From positions 124,001-188,000 of the forward strand of contig NZ_JAFCKF010000003.1 of the NCBI RefSeq assembly GCF_018130545.1: DNA of 64,000 bases, read 5' to 3'. Below, piece by piece: positions 8,350 to 15,890 of the stretch (the stretch's first letter is position 1; each line of letters starts with the position of its first letter). Source of the DNA: Bradyrhizobium tropiciagri. GTDB taxonomy: Bacteria; Pseudomonadota; Alphaproteobacteria; Rhizobiales; Xanthobacteraceae. The notes beneath the pieces are model-generated. The model worked only from the letters and a program-made list of their open reading frames with translations. It was not told the origin of the DNA and did not search any database. The position numbers were made by a program, and so were the translations under genes.

Positions 8350-9386
8350 GGCTCGGCCTTTCGTTTGCCGCTCACAAGCCGGCGAACCGTCCGGACCAGA
8401 TCCGCCAATTGGCCGGCCACGCCGCGCGGCGCCGTGATCAGGGCATGCAGGAGGCCGAGGCCGAAGATCATCGTCGCGATATTGCCGTCGACACGAAAGT
8501 CGTTCAGCAACGCCGGGAATGCTCGCAGCAGCAGCCCGGCAATGATCGGACCAAACCAGGAATAGGCTCCGCCGACGATGGTCAGCGCGAACAGCATGAT
8601 CGACTGGCTTGCAGGGAATGCGCTTGCATCGAGCTGGCCGACGCCACCCGCGAGCAGACCGCCGGCTATTCCTGCAAGGAAGCCGGCCAGCGCAAACGCC
8701 CGCACCTTGTAGGCGGTGATGTCGACGCCGCCGGCCAGCGCGCAGACTTCGCTGCGGCGGATCATCGCCCACGCGCGGCCTGGACGCCCGCGAACATGCA
8801 ACAGCACGAGCAGGTAGCAAAGCCCGGCGATGACGATGGCGTAGCGCAGATAGGCTTCGTCGTTTTGCGCGAGGAAAGGACGCGCCATCATCATCCGCAT
8901 TCCCGTGCTCTTGCCGAGGATGCCCGAGCCTCCATCCGGAAAGCCGAAGGCGCTGATCAGCACCTGGATTGCACCGGCCATCATCAAGGTAATGATAGCG
9001 AGATAAAGTCCGCGCATCCGCAGTGCGGGCAAGCCGATGACGAGCCCAACCAGCGCCGCGGCGAAGCCGCCAGTCAGGAGCGCCAGCTCGAACGGTACGC
9101 CGAGGCCGTGCGATATTCTGAGCGCGAACCAGCCGCCAACTCCGAGCAGGCCGTACTGGGCCAGCGAGACCATGCCGAGCTGAGCAAACAAAACACTGAC
9201 ACTCAAGCTGGCGACGGTCAGCGCGGTGACCGAGATCAGCGTACGCAGCCAGTAGTCGCTGAGGGCAGCCGGCAGGACATACAGCGCAGCGAGCGCTCCA
9301 ATGCATACAGCGAGCTCGCGAAACGGCATTCGTGCAGAGGAAATCAGTGCGATTGTCTCCAAACTTCGATCAGTCACGCCGCTCAC
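8346..9386 (-). CDS. ABC transporter permease, LivM type
   Basis: This 346-residue integral membrane protein belongs to the LivM branch. Hydrophobic segments run through most of its length, with the conserved LAQYGLLGVGGWFALR near residue 75 and GGAYSWFGPIIAGLLL near the C-terminus. The start is taken as GTG 9386, which overlaps the stop of the LivH-type gene (GTGA). The longer upstream reading lies inside that gene. Its stop overlaps the LivG-type start. It forms the membrane channel with the LivH-type permease. Confidence 0.9.
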   Translation of the reverse strand: MSGVTDRSLETIALISSARMPFRELAVCIGALAALYVLPAALSDYWLRTLISVTALTVASLSVSVLFAQLGMVSLAQYGLLGVGGWFALRISHGLGVPFELALLTGGFAAALVGLVIGLPALRMRGLYLAIITLMMAGAIQVLISAFGFPDGGSGILGKSTGMRMMMARPFLAQNDEAYLRYAIVIAGLCYLLVLLHVRGRPGRAWAMIRRSEVCALAGGVDITAYKVRAFALAGFLAGIAGGLLAGGVGQLDASAFPASQSIMLFALTIVGGAYSWFGPIIAGLLLRAFPALLNDFRVDGNIATMIFGLGLLHALITAPRGVAGQLADLVRTVRRLVSGKRKAEP

Positions 9387-10246
9387 CTGTAGACGAAGGT
9401 CATTCGACGCTGCATCCACAGCATGGCGCCTACCGCAAACAGAAATGGGATCGCGGTGCGGAACGGGCCGATCACGGGGATCGGTGTCAGAAGTGCCTCG
9501 CAGACCCCGATCGTAACACCGCCGGCGACGGTCGCAGGCAGGGAGACGAAGCGCCCTAGCACCGCGGCTGCGATCGCAGGAATGACCGCGAAAGTCAGGG
9601 CCTGCCCGCTCAAGCGCTGCAGATCGGCCAGCAGCACGCCGCTGACGCCCGCCAGCAAGCCGGAGATCACCCACGCCCAGCTGTCGACGCGAAGCACGCG
9701 AACCCCGAGCATCGCGCTGAGATCGCGGTTACTGGCGAGCGCGCGCATCTGCAGGCCGACACGGCTGTAGGCGAGAAACAACATCACCGCACTCGTCGCC
9801 AGCACTCCGAGGCCGAATGCAATCGCCCGCGTCATCGTGATCCGGACGCCCAGCAGCTCAAAGCTCATCGTATCCGTGGGCAAGCGAAGCCGGCGTGGCG
9901 CCTCCCCCCAGACGTAGCCCATGAAGCCGAGCAGGATCAGCGCAAAGCTAAGCGTTGCCACCGCACGCATGATCGGATCGCTGTAGGCAAGACGGGGAGC
10001 AATGACCCGACCATAGAACAGCGAGACGAGCGCCGCGGCGACGACGCCCGCGACCCACGACCAGCCAGGAGGCCCTCCGTGTTCGACGATCGACCAGGAG
10101 ATGAAGGCCGCCAGGGCACCGACGGCGCCCTGCGCAAAATTGACAACGCCCGCAGCCCGGTAGAGCACCACGATGCCGACGCCGGAGAGGACGTACGTTG
10201 CCGCGGTCGCGAGGCCCGAGACGAGAAAGGGCGTGAAATCAGGCAT
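9383..10246 (-). CDS. ABC transporter permease, LivH type
   Basis: This 287-residue permease has about eight hydrophobic segments. It carries the LivH hallmark VVNFAQGAVGALAAFISW near residue 35 and a cytoplasmic loop with MRALASNRDLSAMLGV, which docks the ATPase. The start is ATG 10246, only 6 bases after the solute-binding protein gene ends at 10253. Its stop overlaps the LivM-type start. It belongs to the importer operon of the tRNA-Gly island. Confidence 0.93.
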   Translation of the reverse strand: MPDFTPFLVSGLATAATYVLSGVGIVVLYRAAGVVNFAQGAVGALAAFISWSIVEHGGPPGWSWVAGVVAAALVSLFYGRVIAPRLAYSDPIMRAVATLSFALILLGFMGYVWGEAPRRLRLPTDTMSFELLGVRITMTRAIAFGLGVLATSAVMLFLAYSRVGLQMRALASNRDLSAMLGVRVLRVDSWAWVISGLLAGVSGVLLADLQRLSGQALTFAVIPAIAAAVLGRFVSLPATVAGGVTIGVCEALLTPIPVIGPFRTAIPFLFAVGAMLWMQRRMTFVYR

Positions 10247-10252
10247 GGCTGC

Positions 10253-11518
10253 TTACTTCGCGATGCCGATCGTCTTCTCGTAAGCATGCACGTCGTCGAG
10301 CTCAGGATCCTCCGACTCGATGCACACCGGCTTTGCGACAAGCTTGCCGTCTTTGACGAATGACACGGGACCCGCATGATTTGCGTTGTGACGAGGCCCA
10401 TCGCCGACGTACCAGGGCGAACACCACATATCGCTTTCGAACCGCTTGATGTTCCGCAAAGCCGCCGTCACCGATTTCCGATCGATCTTGGTAGCATCCA
10501 TCTTCAGCAGGGTTTCAGCGGTGACCCGCGCGGCCAGGTAACCAGCTTGCGAAAATGTATCCCTTGGATCGGAGGCTTGGCCATATTTGTCCATGACCGC
10601 GAGCCAGTTCAGCATGTCGGGGGTGCCCGCATCAGCCGCCTTCAGCTCCATGTCCACGGTGACCTTGCCGTCCCAGTATTTTCCGATCGCACGGGGAAAA
10701 TCCGGATTGTAGAGCGAGGCAGGTCCGGTGAAATGCACCTTGTCGGCAAGCCCCTGCTCTTCCGCCGCGGCAAAGATCGGAACGGCCAGGCCCTTGGGCG
10801 TACCAACGCTGATGACGTCGGGTTTAAAGGCCATTGCCTCGAGGACGACCGAGGTGGCGTCGAGCGAGCCCGGGTCGAAGGTGATGATCTTGCCGTCACC
10901 ACCCTGCTTCTTGATCCAGGCCACCGCACCGGAGCAGGACCATTCACCGAGGTTCGGGATGTTCGGCGCGATGCAAACGACACGCTTGATCTTGCCCGGA
11001 TAGGTCTGCGCCACATCCATCACGGCCTTGGTATTGCTGACCCGCGGACCGGCGTTGGTCGGTGCGTAGTTCTTCTGGAAGAAGCAGTCGCGAGGGACGC
11101 CGACCCCCGCAATAACCATGATATCTTCCTTTTCGTAGATGCCCTGGTTCGCGCCACAATCCACAAAGCTCATATTGCCGACCAGCGCCACGGCCTTCTG
11201 ATCGCGGATGAGCTTGGCTGCGACCTGCGACGATTGCTCGGGATTCCAGCCGTCATCTTCCATCTGGTACTTGATCGGACGTCCGTTGACGCCGCCGTTG
11301 GCGTTCAGGCACTTGAAATAGGCCGTGGCTGCCAGCCCGGACGAACTGAAATTATCCGGTCCGGTGACGCTGACGATTCCGCCGATCACGATCGGCTCGC
11401 CGGTTGCCGCCTTGCCGGTGGTAGCGCCGCATTTGGCATCCGCGGCATGGGCCACGCCGCCGGCACAGCCGAACAGCGCTGCCGTAACGATTCCCAGGAT
11501 CGTGTTCCTCAAGGTCAT
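10253..11518 (-). CDS. Periplasmic solute-binding protein, LivK/amide-binding type
   Basis: The 421-residue product begins with a signal peptide (MTLRNTILGIVTAALFG, cleavage near AHAADA). It continues as a type I periplasmic binding fold (IVIGGIVSVTGPDNFSS, DDGWNPEQSSQVAAKLI, VALVGNMSFVDCG). The ATG at 11518 has a strong AAGGAGGGGAAG site; upstream in-frame ATGs do not. It is the first gene of the five-gene importer operon and sets its specificity. The segment 11519-11781 before it probably holds the operon promoter. Ligand class cannot be deduced beyond a small amino acid, amide or aromatic acid. Confidence 0.92.
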   Translation of the reverse strand: MTLRNTILGIVTAALFGCAGGVAHAADAKCGATTGKAATGEPIVIGGIVSVTGPDNFSSSGLAATAYFKCLNANGGVNGRPIKYQMEDDGWNPEQSSQVAAKLIRDQKAVALVGNMSFVDCGANQGIYEKEDIMVIAGVGVPRDCFFQKNYAPTNAGPRVSNTKAVMDVAQTYPGKIKRVVCIAPNIPNLGEWSCSGAVAWIKKQGGDGKIITFDPGSLDATSVVLEAMAFKPDVISVGTPKGLAVPIFAAAEEQGLADKVHFTGPASLYNPDFPRAIGKYWDGKVTVDMELKAADAGTPDMLNWLAVMDKYGQASDPRDTFSQAGYLAARVTAETLLKMDATKIDRKSVTAALRNIKRFESDMWCSPWYVGDGPRHNANHAGPVSFVKDGKLVAKPVCIESEDPELDDVHAYEKTIGIAK

Positions 11519-11716
11519 ACGCTTCCCCTCCTTAGGCCACCCTGCGGGATGGCGACGTTGCACCGGTGCGTCCGTTTGAGATCGCGGCGCTCCTTGGAGC
11601 GAAGCCGTCCGCAATCGTCCGACGCTTATCGAGCCGGCGGATCGTAGGCTCGACCTAGTGCGGGCGTCTTGGACTCCGACGCGGCCTGCCTAGGACGCAA
11701 ACGAGCATCCGGGCGT

Positions 11717-11749
11717 AAAAAAAGACGCGGCCCACATCGTGGACCGCGC
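11717..11749 (-). terminator. Rho-independent terminator for the SDR/MoaF/NTF2 genes
   Basis: Read on the minus strand, the stem GCGGTCCAC and GTGGGCCGC (nine pairs, one G-T) with a 3-base loop is followed by GTC and seven T. It lies 33 bases beyond the stop codon of the NTF2-like gene and separates that unit from the importer operon. Confidence 0.85.
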
Positions 11750-11781
11750 CAAGGAAGGCCGAGGAGGAAGGACTCCCGGCT

Positions 11782-12171
11782 CTAGGTCACCGCATCGGCA
11801 ACGAGGCTGGTGTCGGCAAACTGCTCGAAACGAACGACCCGCCCCTCGTTCATGTCCCAAACGTGCACCACGCGTGCCGTCATGGATTTCCCCGTCTGCT
11901 TGTAACGGCCCGAATAGGTCCCGATACCGACGATCGTTGCACCACCGTCGATCAGCCGTTCGAGTGCGAACGTATAGTCGGTCCACTCCTCGCCGATACG
12001 CTTGAACACGCCATCCACAATGGCACCGGGGCCGACATACGTACCCGCATACGGAAAGCCCGCCATCTCGGTCCAGCGCGTTTCTGGCGTGATGGGCGCC
12101 ATCATTGCCGCAACATCCTTGCGGTCGGACGCCGCGTAGTGCGCCTTGATTGCATCGTAGTTCGAACTCAC
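11782..12171 (-). CDS. NTF2/SnoaL-like small protein
   Basis: This 129-residue protein has the cone-shaped NTF2-like fold pattern: an N-terminal helix (YDAIKAHYAASDRKDVAAMMA), then WTEMAGFPYAGTYVG, and C-terminal strands ending RVVRFEQFADT. The family includes ketosteroid isomerases, polyketide cyclases and many uncharacterised enzymes. The start is GTG 12171 after AAGGCGA; no ATG fits better. It follows the MoaF-like gene by 16 bases on the same strand and precedes a strong terminator. A role in converting an intermediate of the SDR/MoaF pathway is inference. Confidence 0.82.
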   Translation of the reverse strand: MSSNYDAIKAHYAASDRKDVAAMMAPITPETRWTEMAGFPYAGTYVGPGAIVDGVFKRIGEEWTDYTFALERLIDGGATIVGIGTYSGRYKQTGKSMTARVVHVWDMNEGRVVRFEQFADTSLVADAVT

Positions 12172-12187
12172 TTCGCCTTGCCTCCCG

Positions 12188-12982
12188 TCAAACCGGTTGC
12201 TTGTTGTCGTCGTAGGCGGTCCGCGACTTCATTTGGATGAACGCCCCGGCGGGCTTGTTCTCGATGGTGCCCTGGCTGGTCACGCCCAGAAATTTTCCGG
12301 TCGAACGCATGGCATCCCAGTTGTAGAAGAAGATCGACGCCACCGGGATGATGAACTCACGAAACCCGAACACATATTGGTTGTGGTCGAACTTGTAGGT
12401 GGTGGCCAGATCGACATCGCCGTGCCCACGCTGCACGCCGACGATATTCTGCCACGCATAGCGCTGTGAGCTCAGATAGACGTGCTCGTAGACGTGCTGT
12501 GGGCTGTATTCGTAATGCGCGGTCAATCCGATCAGATCCCTCGTTGGCGCGGGCTCGATCCCTGTAGCCGGAACCGTGGGGTCGCCGACGATGCCGGGCG
12601 TATAGTCTTGCCGTACGCGCGGCTCGCCGGGCGCTTCACTCGCCGGCTGCACCCGTTCCCGCACCGACAGGACCCGACGGGTCTTGAGATTGACGATGAA
12701 GGCCTCGTCCTCATCAGGGCGCCCGGAGAATGTCATGTTGACGAACAGCACGTCCGGCGCCACATCGATCGCCTCGTACCAGTCCTGCCCCGCTGCGCTC
12801 CCCTCCGCCCATTCGACCCGATCCGCGGAGGCAAAGTTCAGTCTGACCGCACGCCCGTTTTGCAGCGTGATATCGAGCGGCTTGCCCGCGAGTCTGTCCG
12901 TAACCGGCAGGCGATTGGTGGCGATGCCGGCGGCGAAGTCATCGAAATGCTTCCAGTCCGCAGGCCTGCTTGCTTGCTCCAT
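12188..12982 (-). CDS. MoaF-domain protein
   Basis: The 264-residue product resembles the MoaF family, named for a gene of the Klebsiella monoamine regulon. An N-terminal half (LDITLQNGRAVRLNF; YEAIDVAPDVLFVNM) and a C-terminal half (AHYEYSPQHVYEHVYLSSQ; TTYKFDHNQYVFGFREF) fit the two lipocalin-like MoaF domains. The start at ATG 12982 has AAGGAGG upstream and gives the usual length; a longer upstream reading enters the SDR gene. The molecular role of MoaF is poorly known. Together with the FeaR-like regulator and aldehyde dehydrogenase in the same block, it hints at amine or aromatic-alcohol catabolism. Confidence 0.8.
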   Translation of the reverse strand: MEQASRPADWKHFDDFAAGIATNRLPVTDRLAGKPLDITLQNGRAVRLNFASADRVEWAEGSAAGQDWYEAIDVAPDVLFVNMTFSGRPDEDEAFIVNLKTRRVLSVRERVQPASEAPGEPRVRQDYTPGIVGDPTVPATGIEPAPTRDLIGLTAHYEYSPQHVYEHVYLSSQRYAWQNIVGVQRGHGDVDLATTYKFDHNQYVFGFREFIIPVASIFFYNWDAMRSTGKFLGVTSQGTIENKPAGAFIQMKSRTAYDDNKQPV

Positions 12983-12996
12983 CTCACACTTCCTCC

Positions 12997-13785
12997 TTAC
13001 TCGACAAACGCCAGCGTCGGCAGATCGACCACGGTGGCGCCGCCGTCCACCGTCAAGATCGAGCCGTTCATCGCGCTCGCTTCGTCCGAGGCCAGGAAGC
13101 AAACGACATTGGCCACCTCTTCCGGCGTCGCTGGCCGGCCGAGGGGCACGTCCTTGGTCACAAGGCGATACGCCTCTTCGATCGAGGAAAGCCGGTGCTT
13201 CTCGACCAGCATCTGCATCTGCTCGTCGGCCATGGCAGTCGCGACCCAACCGGGGCAAACCGTGTTGGTCCGCACGCCCTTGCGGCCGTAGTCGCGGGCC
13301 AGCGACTTGCCCAATCCGATACAGGCATGTTTCATGGTGACGTAGCCGGCGGCCTGCGGGCCCGCGAACAGACCGGCAATCGACGCGACGATCACGATCG
13401 CGCCCCTTCGTTCGATCAGGTCCGGAAGGGTTTCGCGCGCGCAGACGAACGCCGTATCAAGGTTGAGGCGCGTCGACAGCGCCCAGGTCTCGTCGGTCAT
13501 CGAAATCGTCGGGCCAACCCCATGACCACCCGCATTGGCGACGAGAATATCGAGCTTGCCAAACTTGCCCTGAATCTCGCCAAGCGCAGCGCGGACCGCA
13601 GCGCCGTCCGCCGCATCGGCCTGCACGACGAGGCATCCGGTCTCATCAGCAAGGCCGCGCAGAGGCTCGCGACGCCGGCCCATGACAGCGACCTTGGCGC
13701 CCTCCGCGGCAAGGCGCCGCGCAACGGCCGCGCCAATTCCGGTTCCACCGCCCGTCACCAGGGCGGTTCGTCCCGCAAATCTCAT
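12997..13785 (-). CDS. SDR-family oxidoreductase
   Basis: The 262-residue protein is a classical short-chain dehydrogenase. It has the cofactor motif TGGGTGIG at about residues 10-17, the structural NAG (ANAGGHG), catalytic Ser in VASIAGLFAG and YVTMK supplying the Tyr/Lys pair, and ends with GSILTVDGGATV. The ATG at 13785 is preceded by GAGG; the longer upstream frame has no supporting site. It is the first gene of the three-gene unit SDR-MoaF-NTF2 (14-base gap to MoaF). It would oxidise a hydroxyl group or reduce a ketone with NAD(P). Confidence 0.9.
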   Translation of the reverse strand: MRFAGRTALVTGGGTGIGAAVARRLAAEGAKVAVMGRRREPLRGLADETGCLVVQADAADGAAVRAALGEIQGKFGKLDILVANAGGHGVGPTISMTDETWALSTRLNLDTAFVCARETLPDLIERRGAIVIVASIAGLFAGPQAAGYVTMKHACIGLGKSLARDYGRKGVRTNTVCPGWVATAMADEQMQMLVEKHRLSSIEEAYRLVTKDVPLGRPATPEEVANVVCFLASDEASAMNGSILTVDGGATVVDLPTLAFVE

Positions 13786-14100
13786 TGGTACCTCGAGCGC
13801 TCCCAGATCGACGGTTTCGTCGAAACGCCGCGTGACGCGGTTCAGGAAAGAGATAAGCCAACCGAGGGGAAGCCGTCTTGGACTCGCGCGCAACCAGGCT
13901 AGGACGCCGGCGAGAGCAATCCTAGCCATCGGGTCGTCTGATCCGGGTCGAACAGACATGCGGGAAACGCTGCTGTGAGCCTCGTCGACGGCAAGCGCTG
14001 TTCTGATCGCCGCGCTCCCGTAACAGCGCTCCGTGAATCGCCCGCTTGCGCGAGTTGTGTGACCGCCGGACGGCAGGAAGCCGTCGAAGCCTCGGCTTCC

Positions 14101-14376
14101 ATGACGGCGCTCCGATTGCTGACTGAAGTCGAACGCATCTCGAAGAAGATCATTCTTGCCGCGGGCTTGCGTCCTGAGCTGACCTTCGCGTCGTTTGGTC
14201 GACACGGCGGGATCACCGAGGCGAGCACATCCGGACTCACTGAAGCGCAGCTGATGAAGAAGGGCCAATGGTCATCGACCAAGGCAATGGAGTACTACCT
14301 TCATCACGACGATGAGGCCAAGCAGGACGCGCAAATCAAGCGCATCAAGCGGTGCAAGCAAGCGGCCAGAAAGTGA
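14101..14376 (+). pseudogene. Tyrosine-recombinase (integrase) C-terminal remnant
   Basis: This in-frame piece of about 91 residues matches the end of a phage/island integrase. SFGRHGGITEASTSGLTEAQ corresponds to the Arg box, GQWSSTKAM sits where GHxxxxxx is usual (Gln in place of His), and YYLHHDDEAKQ supplies the tyrosine. The N-terminal two thirds are missing, and the frame upstream to 13975 shows no integrase features. It points toward tRNA-Gly and ends 72 bases from it, the expected place for an island integrase. With the lost domain and the His change it should be inactive, so the island can no longer excise by its own enzyme. Confidence 0.82.
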
Positions 14377-14380
14377 ACAT

Positions 14381-14416
14381 TTGTCGGAATGGATTCAGCA
14401 GTCTTGTCGGAATGGA
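14381..14416 (+). repeat. Paired 13-bp direct repeats beside the attachment site
   Basis: TTGTCGGAATGGA occurs at 14381-14393 and again at 14404-14416, a spacing of 23 bases (about two helical turns), between the integrase remnant and the tRNA-Gly att core. This is the position and form of integrase arm-type binding sites. Assignment as arm sites is inference. Confidence 0.5.
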
Positions 14417-14448
14417 AATCACAAAGTCCGATAAGTGCTTGAAATTAT

Positions 14449-14492
14449 TGGAGCGGGTGAAGGGAATCGAACCCTCGTATTCAGCTTGGAAG
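14449..14492 (-). repeat. Attachment core inside tRNA-Gly (right island end)
   Basis: The 44 bases are identical to 1599-1642 and in the same orientation. They span from the encoded CCA through the anticodon loop of tRNA-Gly, so the island re-creates a complete tRNA at this junction. Distance between the two cores is 12,850 bases. Confidence 0.92.
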
Positions 14493-14522
14493 GCTGCTGC
14501 TCTACCATTGAGCTACACCCGC
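14449..14522 (-). tRNA. tRNA-Gly (UCC)
   Basis: The minus strand folds as a 74-base tRNA with CCA encoded. The acceptor strand GCGGGTG pairs with CACCCGC, the D-arm is TAGCTCAATGGTAGAGC, and the anticodon loop CTTCCAA carries anticodon TCC. The T-arm is GAGGGTTCGATTCCCTT. All conserved positions look intact, so it should be functional. It is the integration target of the 12.85-kb island to its 3' side. Confidence 0.96.
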
Positions 14523-14715
14523 ATCTCGCGTTCCCCTAACACGGCCGGGCGGCGGCCTCAACTGCCTCGGCCTGGGTCCTTGTGTGCCGGTCAACGAGAA
14601 TATTTCCGCGCGATCCTGCCGGTTCCTGGCGCGGATGGGGCGGATAGCGGCCTTAACAGCGGCGGATTCGCTACCTATATTGATGGTCCCATCAACAAAG
14701 AAAGGAGGTGATCTA

Positions 14716-14760
14716 GTGTCTTGTCTCAAGCGCTGTCACCTCGCTGGGATCGCCCGCTAG
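14716..14760 (+). CDS. Candidate 14-aa leader peptide (MSCLKRCHLAGIAR)
   Basis: A GTG at 14716 starts a 14-codon frame ending in TAG at 14758. Directly upstream, AGAAAGGAGGTGATC (14699-14713) is complementary over about 15 bases to the usual bacterial 16S rRNA 3' end, far longer than a normal ribosome site, with close spacing to the start. Two Cys and four basic residues occur in the product. About 67 bases downstream lies a very strong terminator. Together these look like a short transcript with a translated leader or a small regulatory RNA. No family is recognised; the 16S tail of this organism is assumed, not seen. Confidence 0.5.
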   Translation: MSCLKRCHLAGIAR

Positions 14761-14826
14761 GCGCTGAGTAATCAGCCTGGCATCGGGGCGCTCTCAGCCC
14801 TGGACCAGCGAGACATCAATATCGGG

Positions 14827-14859
14827 GGCGCGGCGGAAGCGATTCCGCCGCGCCTTTTT
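14827..14859 (+). terminator. Strong rho-independent terminator
   Basis: GGCGCGGCGGAA (14827-14838) pairs perfectly with TTCCGCCGCGCC (14843-14854) around a GCGA loop and is followed by five T. No ordinary gene ends before it on this strand, so it most likely ends the short transcript containing the 14-codon frame at 14716. Confidence 0.9.
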
Positions 14860-15002
14860 GTCGGCCGGCCCGTGCGACCAGGCGTCCGCGGGATGGCTTG
14901 TCGCAGCTCAAAAAACCGTCCGATCAGCTACGTATGAATGTCGGCGTGGATGGCCTTGAGACGTCCTTCGGCCTGCCGCATCAAAAATCAGGAGCTCACG
15001 CG

Positions 15003-15389
15003 ATGCTTTATGCCATCCTGGCCTACCACGTCGAAGCCGAAGTCAAGGCGTGGAACGCCGAACAGGACGCAGCCGTGATGACCGGCCTGCGCGAGGTCCA
15101 CCAACGGCTGAAGGGCCGGCTCGGCCCGGCTGCACGGCTCGGCGAGACCCGCAAGGCCAGCACGCTGCGCGGGCCCGGCCATGGCGTCGTGATCGACGGA
15201 CCGTTCGCGGAAACCAAGGAGCAATTGCTCGGCTTCTACGTGATCGACTGCGCCGACGAGGCGGAGGCGATCGCCGCGGCGCGCGACTTGCGCAGCGTCA
15301 ACCCGTCGGCCGTCTACGAGATCCGCCCGCTGAAGCTCTTTATCCCCGGCGCGGCGTTTCCGGAAACCGCGGGCCCGAGCGACCCGTAG
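15003..15389 (+). CDS. YCII-family (DGPF) protein
   Basis: This 128-residue ferredoxin-like alpha/beta protein carries the family hallmark DGPFAETKEQLLGFYVID at about residues 62-79 and a C-terminal YEIRPL. The family is often encoded next to ECF sigma factors, though none is seen here. The start is ATG 15003, after AGGAG; a longer frame from 14898 has poorer support. It is convergent with the GrlR-like gene that ends 7 bases beyond it. The biochemical function of the family is largely unknown; some members may act as small dehydratases or sensors. Confidence 0.82.
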   Translation: MLYAILAYHVEAEVKAWNAEQDAAVMTGLREVHQRLKGRLGPAARLGETRKASTLRGPGHGVVIDGPFAETKEQLLGFYVIDCADEAEAIAAARDLRSVNPSAVYEIRPLKLFIPGAAFPETAGPSDP

Positions 15390-15396
15390 CAGCTTA

Positions 15397-15804
15397 TCAG
15401 CGGCTGGATCGCTTCGGCAGCTTCGGCAATTTGCTCGGGTCGAACTTCGGCAGCGGCAGATCCGGCGGCGGCTCGGGCGGCACGTCGTGGCTCGGCATCA
15501 GCGTCACCTCGAAAGCGAGATCAGGCACGGCATCCGCCCTGCCCGTGCAGGTCGCGATCGCGCCGTTGAAGGCACCCTCGAGCCGCACCACGAGATCGTC
15601 GGTGCCGAACACGGTCGCATGACCTGCGGAATGCCGCCTGGTGGTGAGAACCGCGGAGAAGTGTTCGCCGTCGACCTCATAGGTGCCGCTGTAGAGCATG
15701 ATGGCGTCGCTGCCCCACAGCCTGCCGTCGGCCACGTGCACGATGCCGGTGCCGTCCGCGAGCGACGTGCGAAACCACGCCGCATAGGTGCCGTTCTTGA
15801 GCAT
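15397..15804 (-). CDS. GrlR-like small beta-barrel protein
   Basis: The 135-residue product starts MLKNGTYAAWFRTSL and alternates strand-like segments (GTGIVHVADGRLWGSDAI, MLYSGTYEVDGEHFSA). It ends with a proline-rich tail (PPEPPPDLPLPKFDP). The N-terminal pattern recalls the GrlR family, small barrel proteins first known as virulence regulators, of which rhizobia carry many uncharacterised members. ATG 15804 is taken rather than ATG 15819 because its MLKNG start matches that family. The function is unknown. The Pro-rich C-terminus is unusual and may be a flexible tail. Confidence 0.62.
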   Translation of the reverse strand: MLKNGTYAAWFRTSLADGTGIVHVADGRLWGSDAIMLYSGTYEVDGEHFSAVLTTRRHSAGHATVFGTDDLVVRLEGAFNGAIATCTGRADAVPDLAFEVTLMPSHDVPPEPPPDLPLPKFDPSKLPKLPKRSSR

Positions 15805-15890
15805 GGAGCCTGTCTCCACCTGCTCCGTTTCACCACGGACGATCTGGGCACCGTTGCGTTAACAGCGGATGAAGGAACCGTGCCCTGCGC

